A stretch of DNA of 64,000 bases from Lachnospiraceae bacterium (GCA_023664345.1 JAMPFQ010000005.1:141317-205316), one strand, 5' to 3'; shown: positions 8,083 to 17,696, counted from the first letter of the stretch. Notes: generated by a model from the sequence alone, not told the origin. Made by a program: numbers and translations.

Positions 8083-8778
8083 ATGTATCGGTTTGCAATT
8101 TGTGATGACAGGCGGGAGGATGTGGCGTATATGGAGGGGCTGATCCGGGAGTGGAACAGGGAAGCGGGGTATCAGATCCGGATCGACAGGTTTTCTTCGG
8201 GGGAGGCGTTTTTGTTTGCTTTTGAGGAGGATCAGGGGTTTGACGTTTTGCTTTTGGATATTGAGATGGGGGATTTGAGCGGTATCGAGTTGGCGCGGAG
8301 GCTCAGGCAGCTGGGAACCGGGATCCAGATCGTGTTTGTGACGGGGTATATGGAATATATCGCGCAGGGATATGATGTGGAGGCGTTGCATTACCTGTTG
8401 AAGCCGGTGACGGCAAAGAAGCTGTGCGGCGTGCTGGACCGCGCCATGGAACGGCTGAAAGACCGGGAGCGGGAGCTGACGCTCACTGTGCCGGAGGGGA
8501 TCGTCAGGATCCCTTTGGCAAAGATACGGTACCTGGAAGTGATGGGGAACTATGTGACGGTTCATGGGGAGAAGAGTTACAGCGTGAAGCGGACGCTGGG
8601 GCAGATGGCGGAACTGCTGGACGAGCGGTTTTACCGGATACACCGTTCCTATATCGTCAATCTGCAGTTTGTGAAAAAATGCACGCGCACGGAGGTGGTT
8701 CTAAAAGATGACGTTTCCCTGCCTCTTTCCAGGAAGCGCTACGACGGACTGAACCGTGCCATTATCATGTGTTTTTAG
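8083..8778 (+). CDS. LytTR-family response regulator
   Basis: A 231-residue regulator. The receiver domain has the acidic pair D8-D9, the phospho-acceptor D59 in 'VLLLDIEM', and the conserved lysine in 'HYLLKPV'. The C-terminal LytTR DNA-binding domain includes 'IRYLEVMGNYVTVHGEKSY' and 'YRIHRSYIVNLQFV'. Such regulators, of the AgrA type, bind direct repeats and often control peptide-signalling or bacteriocin functions. The gene is followed 15 nt later by a GHKL kinase and then an ABC exporter pair, which suggests that the pair controls the exporter. Confidence 0.92.
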   Translation: MYRFAICDDRREDVAYMEGLIREWNREAGYQIRIDRFSSGEAFLFAFEEDQGFDVLLLDIEMGDLSGIELARRLRQLGTGIQIVFVTGYMEYIAQGYDVEALHYLLKPVTAKKLCGVLDRAMERLKDRERELTLTVPEGIVRIPLAKIRYLEVMGNYVTVHGEKSYSVKRTLGQMAELLDERFYRIHRSYIVNLQFVKKCTRTEVVLKDDVSLPLSRKRYDGLNRAIIMCF

Positions 8779-8793
8779 GTTTGTGGAGCGCCT

Positions 8794-9453
8794 ATGTTAT
8801 TTTTGGAGAAACTGATCGACAAGAGAATAGCGGAGTACCAGAGCGACCTGCTGGCGGTGCATTATGCCGAGGTGGAGAATATGTACCGCCAGACCAGGGG
8901 CTGGCGGCATGATTACCGCAACCATATCCAGGTGCTGAAAGGGTATGCAGGACAGGGTGACCTGGAGGCGCTGAACCGGTATCTGAACGAACTGGCGGTA
9001 GACCTGGACACGGTGGATACGGCGCTGAAAACAGGAAATAAAATGACGGATGTGATCCTGAACAGCAAGATCTCCCTGGCCAGATCCAGGGAGATCGCGG
9101 TGAAAGCGGATGCCCATGTACCGGTCGCCCTGACCACAAAGGAGATCGACCTGTGCATTATCCTGGGGAATCTTTTTGACAATGCCATAGAAGCCTGTAT
9201 GCAGCTTCCGAAAGAGGAGAGGCTGATCCGGGTCTATATGGATATGAAGCAGACCCAGCTTTATATGTCCTTTACCAATACCACCGCTTTAAAGAAGCAG
9301 CAGAAGATAGGGCGGCGTTTCCTCACCACGAAAGGGGCGGGGCATGGCTATGGGCTGGTCAGGATCGATACCATCGTGGACCGCTATCAGGGCTATATCA
9401 GCCGCAACAGCGAGGATGGCGCGTTTACGACGGAGATATTGCTGCCGCAGTAG
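8794..9453 (+). CDS. GHKL sensor kinase lacking a membrane domain
   Basis: A 219-residue histidine kinase core of the AgrC/GHKL class. The phospho-accepting histidine is H39 in 'WRHDYRNHI', the N-box is 'IILGNLFDNAIEAC', and the G-box is 'GAGHGYGLVRI'. No membrane helix is present, although the family normally has five to seven N-terminal helices. The protein is therefore either a soluble sensor or a truncated form, but its start has a GGAG site and normal spacing behind the regulator. It should phosphorylate the adjacent LytTR regulator. What it senses is unknown. Confidence 0.88.
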   Translation: MLFLEKLIDKRIAEYQSDLLAVHYAEVENMYRQTRGWRHDYRNHIQVLKGYAGQGDLEALNRYLNELAVDLDTVDTALKTGNKMTDVILNSKISLARSREIAVKADAHVPVALTTKEIDLCIILGNLFDNAIEACMQLPKEERLIRVYMDMKQTQLYMSFTNTTALKKQQKIGRRFLTTKGAGHGYGLVRIDTIVDRYQGYISRNSEDGAFTTEILLPQ

Positions 9454-9474
9454 TCAAGACATTTCATCCCCCAG

Positions 9475-9512
9475 GACACGCATTTCGTCACCGAAACGCC
9501 GTGTCTTTTTTT
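9475..9512 (+). terminator. Terminator between kinase and exporter genes
   Basis: GACACG...TTTCG pairs with CGAAA...CGTGTC (one bulge) around a short loop, followed by seven T's. A GTG at 9501 lies inside this hairpin and is therefore an unlikely start for the next gene. Confidence 0.75.
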
Positions 9513-9584
9513 GGTTATGATAATATGTCCGTATTCAAGGCAGTCATCAGCCGCACAATTCAAACAGAAAGGGATAACCGGAAA

Positions 9585-11414
9585 ATGAAAATCAATAACC
9601 CCACTTCTCCCAAACCTCAATACCACATGCCAGGCAACCTCCTGTACATGCTGCGTCATGCCGCCGCTGTGCCGGGCGTGCTGGGGCTTTTGGGCGCGGA
9701 GGTGGCGTCCGGGGTGGCGGTCAGCGTGACCGCGCTGTACATGGCGCCGTCTTTCCTGCGGCTGCTGGAAAACCACGGAACCCTGCGGGAACTGCTGCTT
9801 ACGATTGCTGCCTTTTCCCTGGTGATGATCTGCCTGAACGGTGTGGAAACGTATGTGAAGACTATAAAATGGGTGGGCAGGAACCAGGTGCGGCTGGGCA
9901 TCCTCCAGGAGATCGACCGGAAGCTGGGAACCTGTTCCTACGCGCTGCTGTTTTCCAGGGAATTTCAGGATAAAAGGGTAAGCGCCCGAAGCGCCATCCA
10001 GAGCAACAGGGCCGCCACGCGGGAGTTCTGGGAGACGCTGCGTGGGCTTTCCCAAAATGTGATCTGCTTCCTGATCTACCTTGTCCTGATGGCCAGGGTA
10101 AAACCAGCGCTGGCGGTGATGGCCACGCTGATCACCGGGATTGGTTTCGCATGGACACGCCGCTTTGACAGATGGGGCTATGCCCACCGCAGGGAGGAGG
10201 CGGATATCCTCAGGAGAGGGAACTACTTTTATAACTGTGTGAGAAACAGGAAGCTGGCAAAGGATATCCGGATATTTGGGATGCAGGACTGGCTCTGGGA
10301 TCTGGAACAGGACGCGCTCAGGCTGTTTCGGGATTTCAGGGTCCGCAGCGAGAAGAATAACCTGACCGCTGATATCATTGGGATCGCACTTGATCTCCTG
10401 CGCAACGGCCTCGCTTACGCTTACTTGCTGGCGGTCACGCTGCAGGGCGGGCTGTCCGCCGCGGAATTCCTGCTTTATTTTACGGCGGCTTCGGGATTTA
10501 CGGCGCAGGTGACGGGGATTCTGTCCGGCGTGGGGGAAATGTACCGGGAGAGCCTGGAGATTTCCAGCGTCAGGGAATTCTGCGGGATGGAGGAGCCGTT
10601 TTTGCTTGAGGGTGGCAGGAAGATAAAGCATTGCCCGGGAGATAAATATGAATTTGAGTTCAAGGACGTGACGTTTTGTTATCCCTATGCGGAAAAGCCG
10701 GTGCTGGAGCATTTTAACCTGAAGATCAGGGCCGGGGAAAAGCTGGCGGTGGTGGGGCTGAACGGCGCGGGAAAGACCACCATGATCAGGCTCCTGTGCG
10801 GGCTGTTTGATCCGGATTCCGGCCAGGTGCTGATGAACGGCATTGATATAAGGGCGTATAACAGGCGGGATTATTATGATCTGTTTGGCGCCGTGTTCCA
10901 GGATTTTTCCGTGCTGGCGGGAACCATTTCGGAAAATGTGTCCCAGTCGCGCACGCCGGACAGGGAGCGGGTAAAGGAATGTTTGGAGCAGGCGGGCATA
11001 GGGGAGTGCATCCTGCGGCTGCCCGGGCAGTGTGACACTAAGCTGAACCGGCAGGTTTACCCGGAAGACGCGGTGGAACTGTCGGGCGGGGAACTGCAGC
11101 GGCTGATGCTGGCCCGGATGCTGTACAAGGGTGCGCCGGTGCTGATCCTGGATGAACCCACCGCTGCCCTGGATGCGCTGGCGGAACGGGATATCTATGA
11201 GCGGTATGAGGACTTTACCAAAGGCAGTACCGCCGTCTATATCTCCCACAGGCTGGCGAGCACCCGGTTCTGCGACAGGGTGATTCTGCTGGGGGAGGGC
11301 GGCATTCTGGAGGAAGGAACCCATGAGGAACTGATGAATCTGGGCGGCAGATACGCCGAACTGTTCGAGATACAGAGCAAGTACTACAAGGATGGGCAAG
11401 AGCAGGGGCGCTGA
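9585..11414 (+). CDS. ABC exporter, fused permease-ATPase (half 1)
   Basis: A 609-residue half-transporter: about 330 residues of membrane domain with six expected helices, then a nucleotide-binding domain. The Walker A is 'GLNGAGKTT', the Q-loop 'VFQDFS', the signature 'LSGGELQR', the Walker B 'VLILDEPTAALD' and the switch histidine 'SHR'. All catalytic residues look intact. No N-terminal peptidase domain is seen. ATG 9585 was chosen because longer starts fall within the preceding terminator. A second half-transporter follows after 58 nt, so the two probably form a heterodimer. The substrate is unknown; the LytTR/GHKL context allows a peptide. Confidence 0.9.
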   Translation: MKINNPTSPKPQYHMPGNLLYMLRHAAAVPGVLGLLGAEVASGVAVSVTALYMAPSFLRLLENHGTLRELLLTIAAFSLVMICLNGVETYVKTIKWVGRNQVRLGILQEIDRKLGTCSYALLFSREFQDKRVSARSAIQSNRAATREFWETLRGLSQNVICFLIYLVLMARVKPALAVMATLITGIGFAWTRRFDRWGYAHRREEADILRRGNYFYNCVRNRKLAKDIRIFGMQDWLWDLEQDALRLFRDFRVRSEKNNLTADIIGIALDLLRNGLAYAYLLAVTLQGGLSAAEFLLYFTAASGFTAQVTGILSGVGEMYRESLEISSVREFCGMEEPFLLEGGRKIKHCPGDKYEFEFKDVTFCYPYAEKPVLEHFNLKIRAGEKLAVVGLNGAGKTTMIRLLCGLFDPDSGQVLMNGIDIRAYNRRDYYDLFGAVFQDFSVLAGTISENVSQSRTPDRERVKECLEQAGIGECILRLPGQCDTKLNRQVYPEDAVELSGGELQRLMLARMLYKGAPVLILDEPTAALDALAERDIYERYEDFTKGSTAVYISHRLASTRFCDRVILLGEGGILEEGTHEELMNLGGRYAELFEIQSKYYKDGQEQGR

Positions 11415-11418
11415 AATA

Positions 11419-11462
11419 CAGAGAACGGAATAAGTTCCTGCAAGCAGGAACTGGAATAGGAG
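11419..11462 (+). promoter_or_regulatory. Conserved leader hairpin before second ABC half (copy A)
   Basis: CAGAGAACGGAA is followed by the stem AGTTCCTG/CAGGAACT with a CAAG loop, then GGAATAGGAG, which supplies the ribosome site for the gene at 11473. The same arrangement, with three compensated base-pair changes, occurs at 46925-46967. Confidence 0.6.
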
Positions 11463-11472
11463 ACTTTCACAC

Positions 11473-13356
11473 ATGAGCAGATCAAAACAGTCGGAAAACA
11501 CAACGGTAAAGCTTTCCGCAAAAGAAACCATTAAACTTTATATACGCGCCCTGAAAACAGTGTGGAAGCATTTCCCCAATTACCTGCTCAGCACTGTCCT
11601 GAGCAGCCTGCTGAAAGCGGTATCCCCCTATATCACCCTGTATTTTTCAGCCTGTTTCCTGGACGAACTGGCGGGGATGCGGAGGACGGAGGTTTTGTTC
11701 CGGTGGGTGCTTCTGGTGTTGGCGATGTCTGTGGCGGCTTCCCTGCTGGAGAGAGTTTTTTTCCGGTGGAAGACGGCGGAGGAATCCTGCTTTCATGTGC
11801 ACCATGGGAAGAGGATCTATGGCAGGAAACTGCTGGATGCGGACTTTGAGCGGATGGACGATCCGGATACCCTGGACAGGGTGACCCAGATTGAGCGGAA
11901 CAATGATTCCATGCGATATGGTTTTACCCTGTTCATGATGCACATGGAGACTTTTCTGGAGGCGTTTTTTAAGATCGCGGGCGGCGTCCTGCTGTCCTGG
12001 TCGTTGTTTGCCAGCCCGGTGGCGGAGCAGTACAGGGAGAGCGTATGGTTGAAGGCGGTGCTGGCGGGAGTGATGGCAGCCATATTGCTCACGATCCTGC
12101 TGCGCCCCCTGGCCAGCAGGGCGGAAAGGGCTGTGGCTCTTGCATACGGCGATTTTGCCACCCTGATCAACCGGCTGTTCTGGTGGTATGGGCTTCGCTT
12201 TTTTGAAACACTGGAGTATGCCGCGGATATCAGGCTGTATAAACAGGAAGTTTACGGAAACGACATACTGGAGGAGGTCTGTAAAAAGGAATCGGGACAG
12301 CTGGAGAACGGATTCCGGAGAGTCCTTGGCAGGTGCAGGTCGGGGAATGTCATGCTGTCTCATCTGATGATGGGATTCATCTACCTGTATGTCTGCCTGA
12401 AAGCATGGTTCGGCGCCTTTGGCGTGGGAAGCGTGACCCGGTATGTGGGAGCGGTCCACGCCGTGGCGGGCGGGGCTGCATCTATCCTCAACACCATGGC
12501 GGAGGCGGGAACGAACGCATATTACCTGAACAAAATATTTGAATTTCTGGATATCCCCAACGGAATGTATCAGGGCAGCCTGACTGTGGAGAAGCGCAAT
12601 GACCGGGATTATGAGGTGGAATTTCAGGATGTCGGTTTCCGGTATCCCAACGCTTCGGAGTACGCCCTGCGCCATGTGAGCATGAAGTTCCGGGTGGGGG
12701 AGCGGCTGGCGGTGGTGGGGGAGAACGGTTCCGGCAAGACCACTTTCATCAAGCTGCTCTGCAGGCTCTATGACCCCACGGAGGGGCGGATCCTGTTAAA
12801 CGGCATCGATATCAGGAAATATGATTATCGGGAATACCTGTCCGTCTTTTCCGTCGTGTTCCAGGATTTTCAGCTGCTGGCGCTGGAACTGGGGCGGAAT
12901 GTGGCGGCAGGGACGGATGTGGACGCCGGACGGGCCAGGGAATGCCTGGGGAAAGCAGGACTGTCAGACTGGCTGCGGGGGCAGGGGGCAGGACTGGATA
13001 CGAGATTATATAAAGACGTGTACGTGGAAGAGGGGGTGGAACTGTCCGGCGGGGAGGAGCAGAAGATTGCCATTGCCCGGAGCATGTACCGTGACGCGCC
13101 CTTTATCATACTGGACGAGCCCACGGCGGCGCTTGACCCTGTGTCGGAGCATGAGGTCTACACCCATTTCAATGATATCGTCACCGACTGTACAGCCATC
13201 TACATCAGTCATCGGCTGTCCTCCTGCCGGTTCTGCGACGAGATCGCCGTATTCCACCAGGGAAACGTGATCGAGCAGGGAACCCATGAGGAACTGTTGG
13301 AAAAGGGAGGGAAATACAGCGAACTTTGGAACGCGCAGGCGCAGTACTATGTGTAG
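11473..13356 (+). CDS. ABC exporter, fused permease-ATPase (half 2)
   Basis: A 627-residue half-transporter partnering the preceding gene. The membrane domain covers roughly residues 25-370. The nucleotide-binding domain carries Walker A 'GENGSGKTT', Q-loop 'VFQDFQ', signature 'LSGGEEQK', Walker B 'FIILDEPTAALD' and 'SHR'. Both partners keep a catalytic glutamate, so this is not an obviously asymmetric pair with one degenerate site. AGGAG sits nine bases before the ATG, immediately after a hairpin shared with another locus. A peptide or lipid-linked substrate is possible, and the sequence does not decide. Confidence 0.9.
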   Translation: MSRSKQSENTTVKLSAKETIKLYIRALKTVWKHFPNYLLSTVLSSLLKAVSPYITLYFSACFLDELAGMRRTEVLFRWVLLVLAMSVAASLLERVFFRWKTAEESCFHVHHGKRIYGRKLLDADFERMDDPDTLDRVTQIERNNDSMRYGFTLFMMHMETFLEAFFKIAGGVLLSWSLFASPVAEQYRESVWLKAVLAGVMAAILLTILLRPLASRAERAVALAYGDFATLINRLFWWYGLRFFETLEYAADIRLYKQEVYGNDILEEVCKKESGQLENGFRRVLGRCRSGNVMLSHLMMGFIYLYVCLKAWFGAFGVGSVTRYVGAVHAVAGGAASILNTMAEAGTNAYYLNKIFEFLDIPNGMYQGSLTVEKRNDRDYEVEFQDVGFRYPNASEYALRHVSMKFRVGERLAVVGENGSGKTTFIKLLCRLYDPTEGRILLNGIDIRKYDYREYLSVFSVVFQDFQLLALELGRNVAAGTDVDAGRARECLGKAGLSDWLRGQGAGLDTRLYKDVYVEEGVELSGGEEQKIAIARSMYRDAPFIILDEPTAALDPVSEHEVYTHFNDIVTDCTAIYISHRLSSCRFCDEIAVFHQGNVIEQGTHEELLEKGGKYSELWNAQAQYYV

Positions 13357-13409
13357 CAGATCATATGTATTACAATGAAATATAGCATATAATTATATTC
13401 ATTAAGACT

Positions 13410-13438
13410 TTGACAACGGATTGCCTTGGCAGTAAAAT
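13410..13438 (+). promoter_or_regulatory. Promoter for AraC-type regulator
   Basis: TTGACA (13410-13415) and TAAAAT (13433-13438) have a 17-bp spacer. Initiation would be near 13445, making an ATG at 13447 leaderless and supporting the internal start at 13540. Confidence 0.65.
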
Positions 13439-13539
13439 AATAGAAAATGCGCAACTGTCAGATTGAGGCGGAAATATATTTTTGCGGCGCTGGATCTGAA
13501 CAGTGGCGGAGATGCAGAAGGTTTGACGAGGTTAAAGGA

Positions 13540-15498
13540 ATGGATCATAGGGGAAAAAACACGCTTTCATACCGGCAGCGCATATTTTGCTGTTTCGGGG
13601 GACTGATGGGGGTCCTTGTTCTGATTTTTTTCGTGTACGCCTATTGCGATTTTCGGGAAGAGTGCCGGGAAAATGCTCTGCGGGAAGCCCAAAATACGGC
13701 GGATCATGCAGTGGTCTGGACGGAGGAATATTTTGCCCTGACTGATGAGGAGAGCATGGAACAGGAAGGGATTGGCATCGAACAGGATGTGGACGGCGCG
13801 ACCGACAGGGATCGGATCATATCCGGGTGGGAGCAGGGGCTGAGAGCGCTTTTGGGGGCAGGGGAGGAGATTGTGATCCTGGACGGCCAGGGTCAGGCAG
13901 TTTTTTCCACCGATCCGGAGTGGAACGACCTCTGCCAAAGGGTTTTGGAGGAAAATACGGAAAGCCCCATTTTAAGCGCGGGGGGGGGCATTTTTCTGGC
14001 GGCGGCAGAAAGGGCCCTGGAAAGACGGGATTGGAGTTGTTTTGTGTTCCATGACGTGGCAGTGGAAAAGGATATTTACCGTTTTCCCTATGGCCGCTTC
14101 CTCTTGCTGGTGCTGCTGGCGGGGATCGGTTTTGCTGTGGCGGCATACCTGCTCTACCGTCCCATCGGCAGACTGGTGGAGATCGCGGATGGGGAGACCA
14201 CACGGAAAGCGCCGGGGGAGAAAGAACTGGAATTTCTCAGCGGCAGTCTCAGTGTACTGAAAGATGACAGTCGGAAGCTGCAGAAGCTGATGCGCCAGAG
14301 GCAGGACAAGCTTCTGGAAATGTTCACTCTGCGCCTGATCCGGGGCGATGTCTCCACCCAGGAGGAGTATGAGGAATATGTGAAAGACCTTGACCTGCCT
14401 CCGTGGCAGTGCTTTGTCACCATAGTGGCGGTGCTGAATTTAAGAGAAGAGGAAGAGACCCAGAGCAATATCAAGGAAGATGTCATATGTCTGAAGATCG
14501 TGGAGGAAATGCCGCAGCAGCTGAAAGATCTGGCATGGATGCCGCCCATCTATAATGCCTGCGCCATTGTGGCGATACTTGGCGGGAACGATGAGGAAGA
14601 ACTGTTTAAGCAGATAGAGATATACTATACGGAACTTCAGAAATTTTCAAGAGAGACCTGCGGTTATCCGCTTTTGATGGGAGTCAGCGCAACCCATACG
14701 GATCCATGGCTGAATGCGGCATACCGGGAGAGTGTCCGCGCGCTTGTCCGGTCGGGAAACGCGAGAGAGGGAGAGAGGCAGGCAGATCCGGGTACCGATC
14801 TGACAGATTGTTATTTTTATCTCACCGGCGCCATGACATCCGAAACGCCCTATGACACATCCTATGAGAAAAAAATGCAGCAGGGGATCAAGAACATAGA
14901 CAAGGCGCAGTGCTATCAGGCGGCAAATGAATTTTTCCGATATCTGACAGAGGAAAATTACGATCAGGATGAGTTTGTGGTGTATGTCCTGCGGTTTGTG
15001 GACACGATCCTGCTCACTGCGATGGAGATCCGGGTGGATATGGAGGCGTTGTATCCGGACGGGCTCCGCAGGCTTTATGATGAACTGCTGGAGGTGCTGG
15101 AACCCTCCCGGGAGAGAAGGTATATCAAAAGGAACCTGATCGATCCGATCCTGGAGGCGCGCAGCGAACTGATGGAGAAGCGTTCCTACTCCCTGCTGGA
15201 GGATATCGAACAGCTGATCCGTGAGAAAAATGGAGACATCTCCCTGGTGGAATGCGCGGAGAGCCTGGGCGTCCACACCACGTATATCTGGAAAGTATTA
15301 AAGGCAGAGAGAGGAAAGACATTCAGCGATTTCCTGGAGGAGTACAAGCTGGAGGAGGCCAAGAGGCTTTTATTGAACACAAATATGACAGTGGCGGACA
15401 TTGCCGCGGCGCTTAATTATACAAACGCCCAGAATTTTATACGTTTTTTTAGCAAGAGTACAGGCATGACGCCTGGAAAATTCCGCAAATTATACTAA
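13540..15498 (+). CDS. Membrane-anchored AraC-family regulator
   Basis: A 652-residue sensor-regulator fusion. An N-terminal helix ('LMGVLVLIFFVYAYC') and a second helix ('FLLLVLLAGIGFAVAAYLLY') bracket an extracellular region of about 130 residues. A long cytoplasmic region follows. Two AraC helix-turn-helix motifs end the protein ('VECAESLGVHTTYIWKVLK' and 'VADIAAALNYTNAQNFIRFF'). The layout matches YtdP-like regulators that control neighbouring sugar transporters, so the likely target is the permease/binding-protein operon just downstream. ATG 13540 has GAGG eight bases upstream. A longer frame starting at 13447 would be leaderless. Confidence 0.88.
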   Translation: MDHRGKNTLSYRQRIFCCFGGLMGVLVLIFFVYAYCDFREECRENALREAQNTADHAVVWTEEYFALTDEESMEQEGIGIEQDVDGATDRDRIISGWEQGLRALLGAGEEIVILDGQGQAVFSTDPEWNDLCQRVLEENTESPILSAGGGIFLAAAERALERRDWSCFVFHDVAVEKDIYRFPYGRFLLLVLLAGIGFAVAAYLLYRPIGRLVEIADGETTRKAPGEKELEFLSGSLSVLKDDSRKLQKLMRQRQDKLLEMFTLRLIRGDVSTQEEYEEYVKDLDLPPWQCFVTIVAVLNLREEEETQSNIKEDVICLKIVEEMPQQLKDLAWMPPIYNACAIVAILGGNDEEELFKQIEIYYTELQKFSRETCGYPLLMGVSATHTDPWLNAAYRESVRALVRSGNAREGERQADPGTDLTDCYFYLTGAMTSETPYDTSYEKKMQQGIKNIDKAQCYQAANEFFRYLTEENYDQDEFVVYVLRFVDTILLTAMEIRVDMEALYPDGLRRLYDELLEVLEPSRERRYIKRNLIDPILEARSELMEKRSYSLLEDIEQLIREKNGDISLVECAESLGVHTTYIWKVLKAERGKTFSDFLEEYKLEEAKRLLLNTNMTVADIAAALNYTNAQNFIRFFSKSTGMTPGKFRKLY

Positions 15499-15525
15499 AA
15501 GACAAAATAAAAACCGTCTTTTTGG

Positions 15526-15580
15526 ATAATCATTAAATTTATTTTTGTAATCAGAAAATAAATTTAATGATTATTTTTTT
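15526..15580 (+). terminator. Strong terminator after AraC-type regulator
   Basis: A perfect 20-bp AT-rich stem (left arm 15526-15545, right arm 15555-15574) with a nine-nt loop leads into a run of T's. It separates the regulator from the transporter operon. The remaining 185 nt before the permease gene contain no recognisable gene. Confidence 0.8.
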
Positions 15581-15765
15581 GAGTTTTGCACAAAGAAGCG
15601 GCTGATAGAGGACACATATTGAAAGTTTTCAACAAAGGAATCCGAGAGTAAATAAGATGATTATAGACGTAATTACTAAAAAGAGACTAAAATTTTTATT
15701 AGTAAAAAGGATGCATTTTTGTTTAATCTATCCGTTTTATGACTAATTATGAAAGGTGGTTTCCT

Positions 15766-16743
15766 ATGGCAGAGAAAGTTAAGAAACAAAAAGGCGCCGT
15801 TACCCTCTCTGACGGACGGGTGATCGTGCCAAAACAAAAAAGCACCTGGCAGTATATGGTGCAGCACAAATGGCTGTACTTCTTATTGCTTCCCGGATTC
15901 ATCTACTTTATTATGTTCCGCTATATTCCTATGGGCGGTCTGGTGATCGCATTTAAGGAATATTCTCCTTTCAAGGGGATTTGGGCGAGCCCCTGGGTTG
16001 GATTTGATCAGTTCATAAAGTTCTTCAGCAATAACGATTTCCTGAAGCTGCTGACCAATACCCTGGGAATCAGTTTATTGCAGCTGATCTTTTATTTCCC
16101 GGCGCCGATCATTCTTTCTCTGTTTTTAAATGAAGTAAGGCACAGCGGCTATAAGAGAGTAGTGCAGACACTGGTGTACATCCCCCACTTCGTATCCTGG
16201 GTTATCGTAGCCAGCCTGACCTATCAGCTGTTCAATGTAACCGACGGTGTGTTCAATGTGATCTACAGGGCGTTGTCCGGCGGACAGACCTTTGATATCC
16301 TGCAGAAATCTTCCACGTTCTGGGGACTGATCGTAGGCCAGGATATCTGGCGTGAGACAGGTTACGGCACCATCGTGTTCCTGGCGGCGCTCTCCGGCGT
16401 GGATCAGGAACTGTACGAGGCGGCGAGAGTGGACGGCGCAGGGCGTTGGAGACTGATGTGGCACATTACCCTTCCCGCTATCCGTGGGACCATCGTCATG
16501 ATGCTGATCATGCGTGTGGGAAGTATCCTGAACACAGGTTATGAGCAGATCTTCCTGATGAGGAACGACCTGAACCTGGCCAGGGCGGAAGTGTTCGATA
16601 CCTACATTTACACGAAGGGTATCAAGAGCGGAATGTATTCATTCTCCTCGGCCGCAGGTATGTTCAAATCCGTTGTTGGTATGATCATGGTGCTCACTGC
16701 CGATAGGGTGGCCAAAGCGTTCGGCGAGAGCGGACTATATTAG
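15766..16743 (+). CDS. Sugar ABC transporter permease (LplB/MalF type)
   Basis: A 325-residue inner-membrane permease of the carbohydrate uptake 1 family, with about six helices beginning at 'WLYFLLLPGFIYFIMFRYIP'. The coupling EAA loop that contacts the ATPase is visible as 'YEAARVDGAGRWRLMWHITL'. ATG 15766 follows GAAAGGTGG. It pairs with the next permease. No ATPase gene is present in the operon, as is common when a shared MsmX-like ATPase serves several sugar transporters. Confidence 0.92.
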   Translation: MAEKVKKQKGAVTLSDGRVIVPKQKSTWQYMVQHKWLYFLLLPGFIYFIMFRYIPMGGLVIAFKEYSPFKGIWASPWVGFDQFIKFFSNNDFLKLLTNTLGISLLQLIFYFPAPIILSLFLNEVRHSGYKRVVQTLVYIPHFVSWVIVASLTYQLFNVTDGVFNVIYRALSGGQTFDILQKSSTFWGLIVGQDIWRETGYGTIVFLAALSGVDQELYEAARVDGAGRWRLMWHITLPAIRGTIVMMLIMRVGSILNTGYEQIFLMRNDLNLARAEVFDTYIYTKGIKSGMYSFSSAAGMFKSVVGMIMVLTADRVAKAFGESGLY

Positions 16744-16760
16744 AAAGGGGGATGTGACAC

Positions 16761-17669
16761 ATGGCGAAAGAACATAAAGTGAAAGAGGGCGCCAAGGTTC
16801 GTAAGAGTACCGGCGACCGCATTGTGGATGTGATCATCTATGTTGTGCTGGGATTGATTGCGTTAAGTACCGTATTACCGTTCTTATATGTGCTTGCAGG
16901 CTCCTTTGCCACAGAGAAAGAACTGACGGAGAAAGCGTTCTTCATCATACCCAGCGTGTGGTCCATCAACGCTTATCGTTACGCGATCCAGACGGCTAAT
17001 ATCCTGAGAGGATTGAGGAATTCCATTCTGTTGACGATACTGGGAACATTCTGCTGTATGGCGTTTTCCCTGACCTTTGCGTATCCTCTGTCCAAATCCC
17101 ATTTCAGGGGACGCAACTGGCTCATGAACATGGTTATCTTTACCATGCTGTTTGGCGGCGGCATGATTCCTTCCTACCTGGTATTCCAGGCATACGGCCT
17201 GCTGGACAGCTGGTGGGCGCTGATCCTGCCCGGACTGATCAATCCTTTTAATATGATCATCATCAAGAAGTTTTTCCAGGGACTGCCTGTGGAGTTGGAC
17301 GAGGCGTCTTACATGGACGGCGCGAACGATCTGCAGATATTCGCTAAGATCGCGCTTCCCCTGTCAAAGCCCGTTATCGCTTCCATATCCCTGTTTTACG
17401 GCGTGGGGTTCTGGAATGATTACTTCAATTCCATGATCTACCTGTCCACACCGGAGAAGTATCCGATCCAGATCCAGCTGCGTTCCATTATCCTGCTGTC
17501 GTCGAAGGTTTCCGATACCATGCTGGATTACGATATGTTCGGCGCACCGCCCGACAAAGCGGTTAAGATGGCTTGTACTGTTATCGCTACCGTACCTATC
17601 CTGATCGTGTATCCGTTCGTACAGAAGTACTTTACAAAGGGCGTTATGGTAGGCGCGGTAAAGGGTTGA
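16761..17669 (+). CDS. Sugar ABC transporter permease (LplC/YtcP type)
   Basis: A 302-residue second permease of the same transporter, starting 17 nt after the first behind GAAAGGGGG. The first helix is 'VIIYVVLGLIALSTVLPFLY', and the EAA coupling loop reads 'LDEASYMDGANDLQIFAKIA'. The combination of this permease with its LplB-type partner and a large binding lipoprotein is typical of oligosaccharide or complex-polysaccharide uptake in gut Clostridia. The actual sugar is not deducible. Confidence 0.92.
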   Translation: MAKEHKVKEGAKVRKSTGDRIVDVIIYVVLGLIALSTVLPFLYVLAGSFATEKELTEKAFFIIPSVWSINAYRYAIQTANILRGLRNSILLTILGTFCCMAFSLTFAYPLSKSHFRGRNWLMNMVIFTMLFGGGMIPSYLVFQAYGLLDSWWALILPGLINPFNMIIIKKFFQGLPVELDEASYMDGANDLQIFAKIALPLSKPVIASISLFYGVGFWNDYFNSMIYLSTPEKYPIQIQLRSIILLSSKVSDTMLDYDMFGAPPDKAVKMACTVIATVPILIVYPFVQKYFTKGVMVGAVKG

Positions 17670-17696
17670 TCAGATCAGCCGCACCATACGGTGATT

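Noticed and set aside
9501-9584. GTG start at 9501 for the first ABC half-transporter.
   Set aside because: It is inside the terminator hairpin of the preceding operon.
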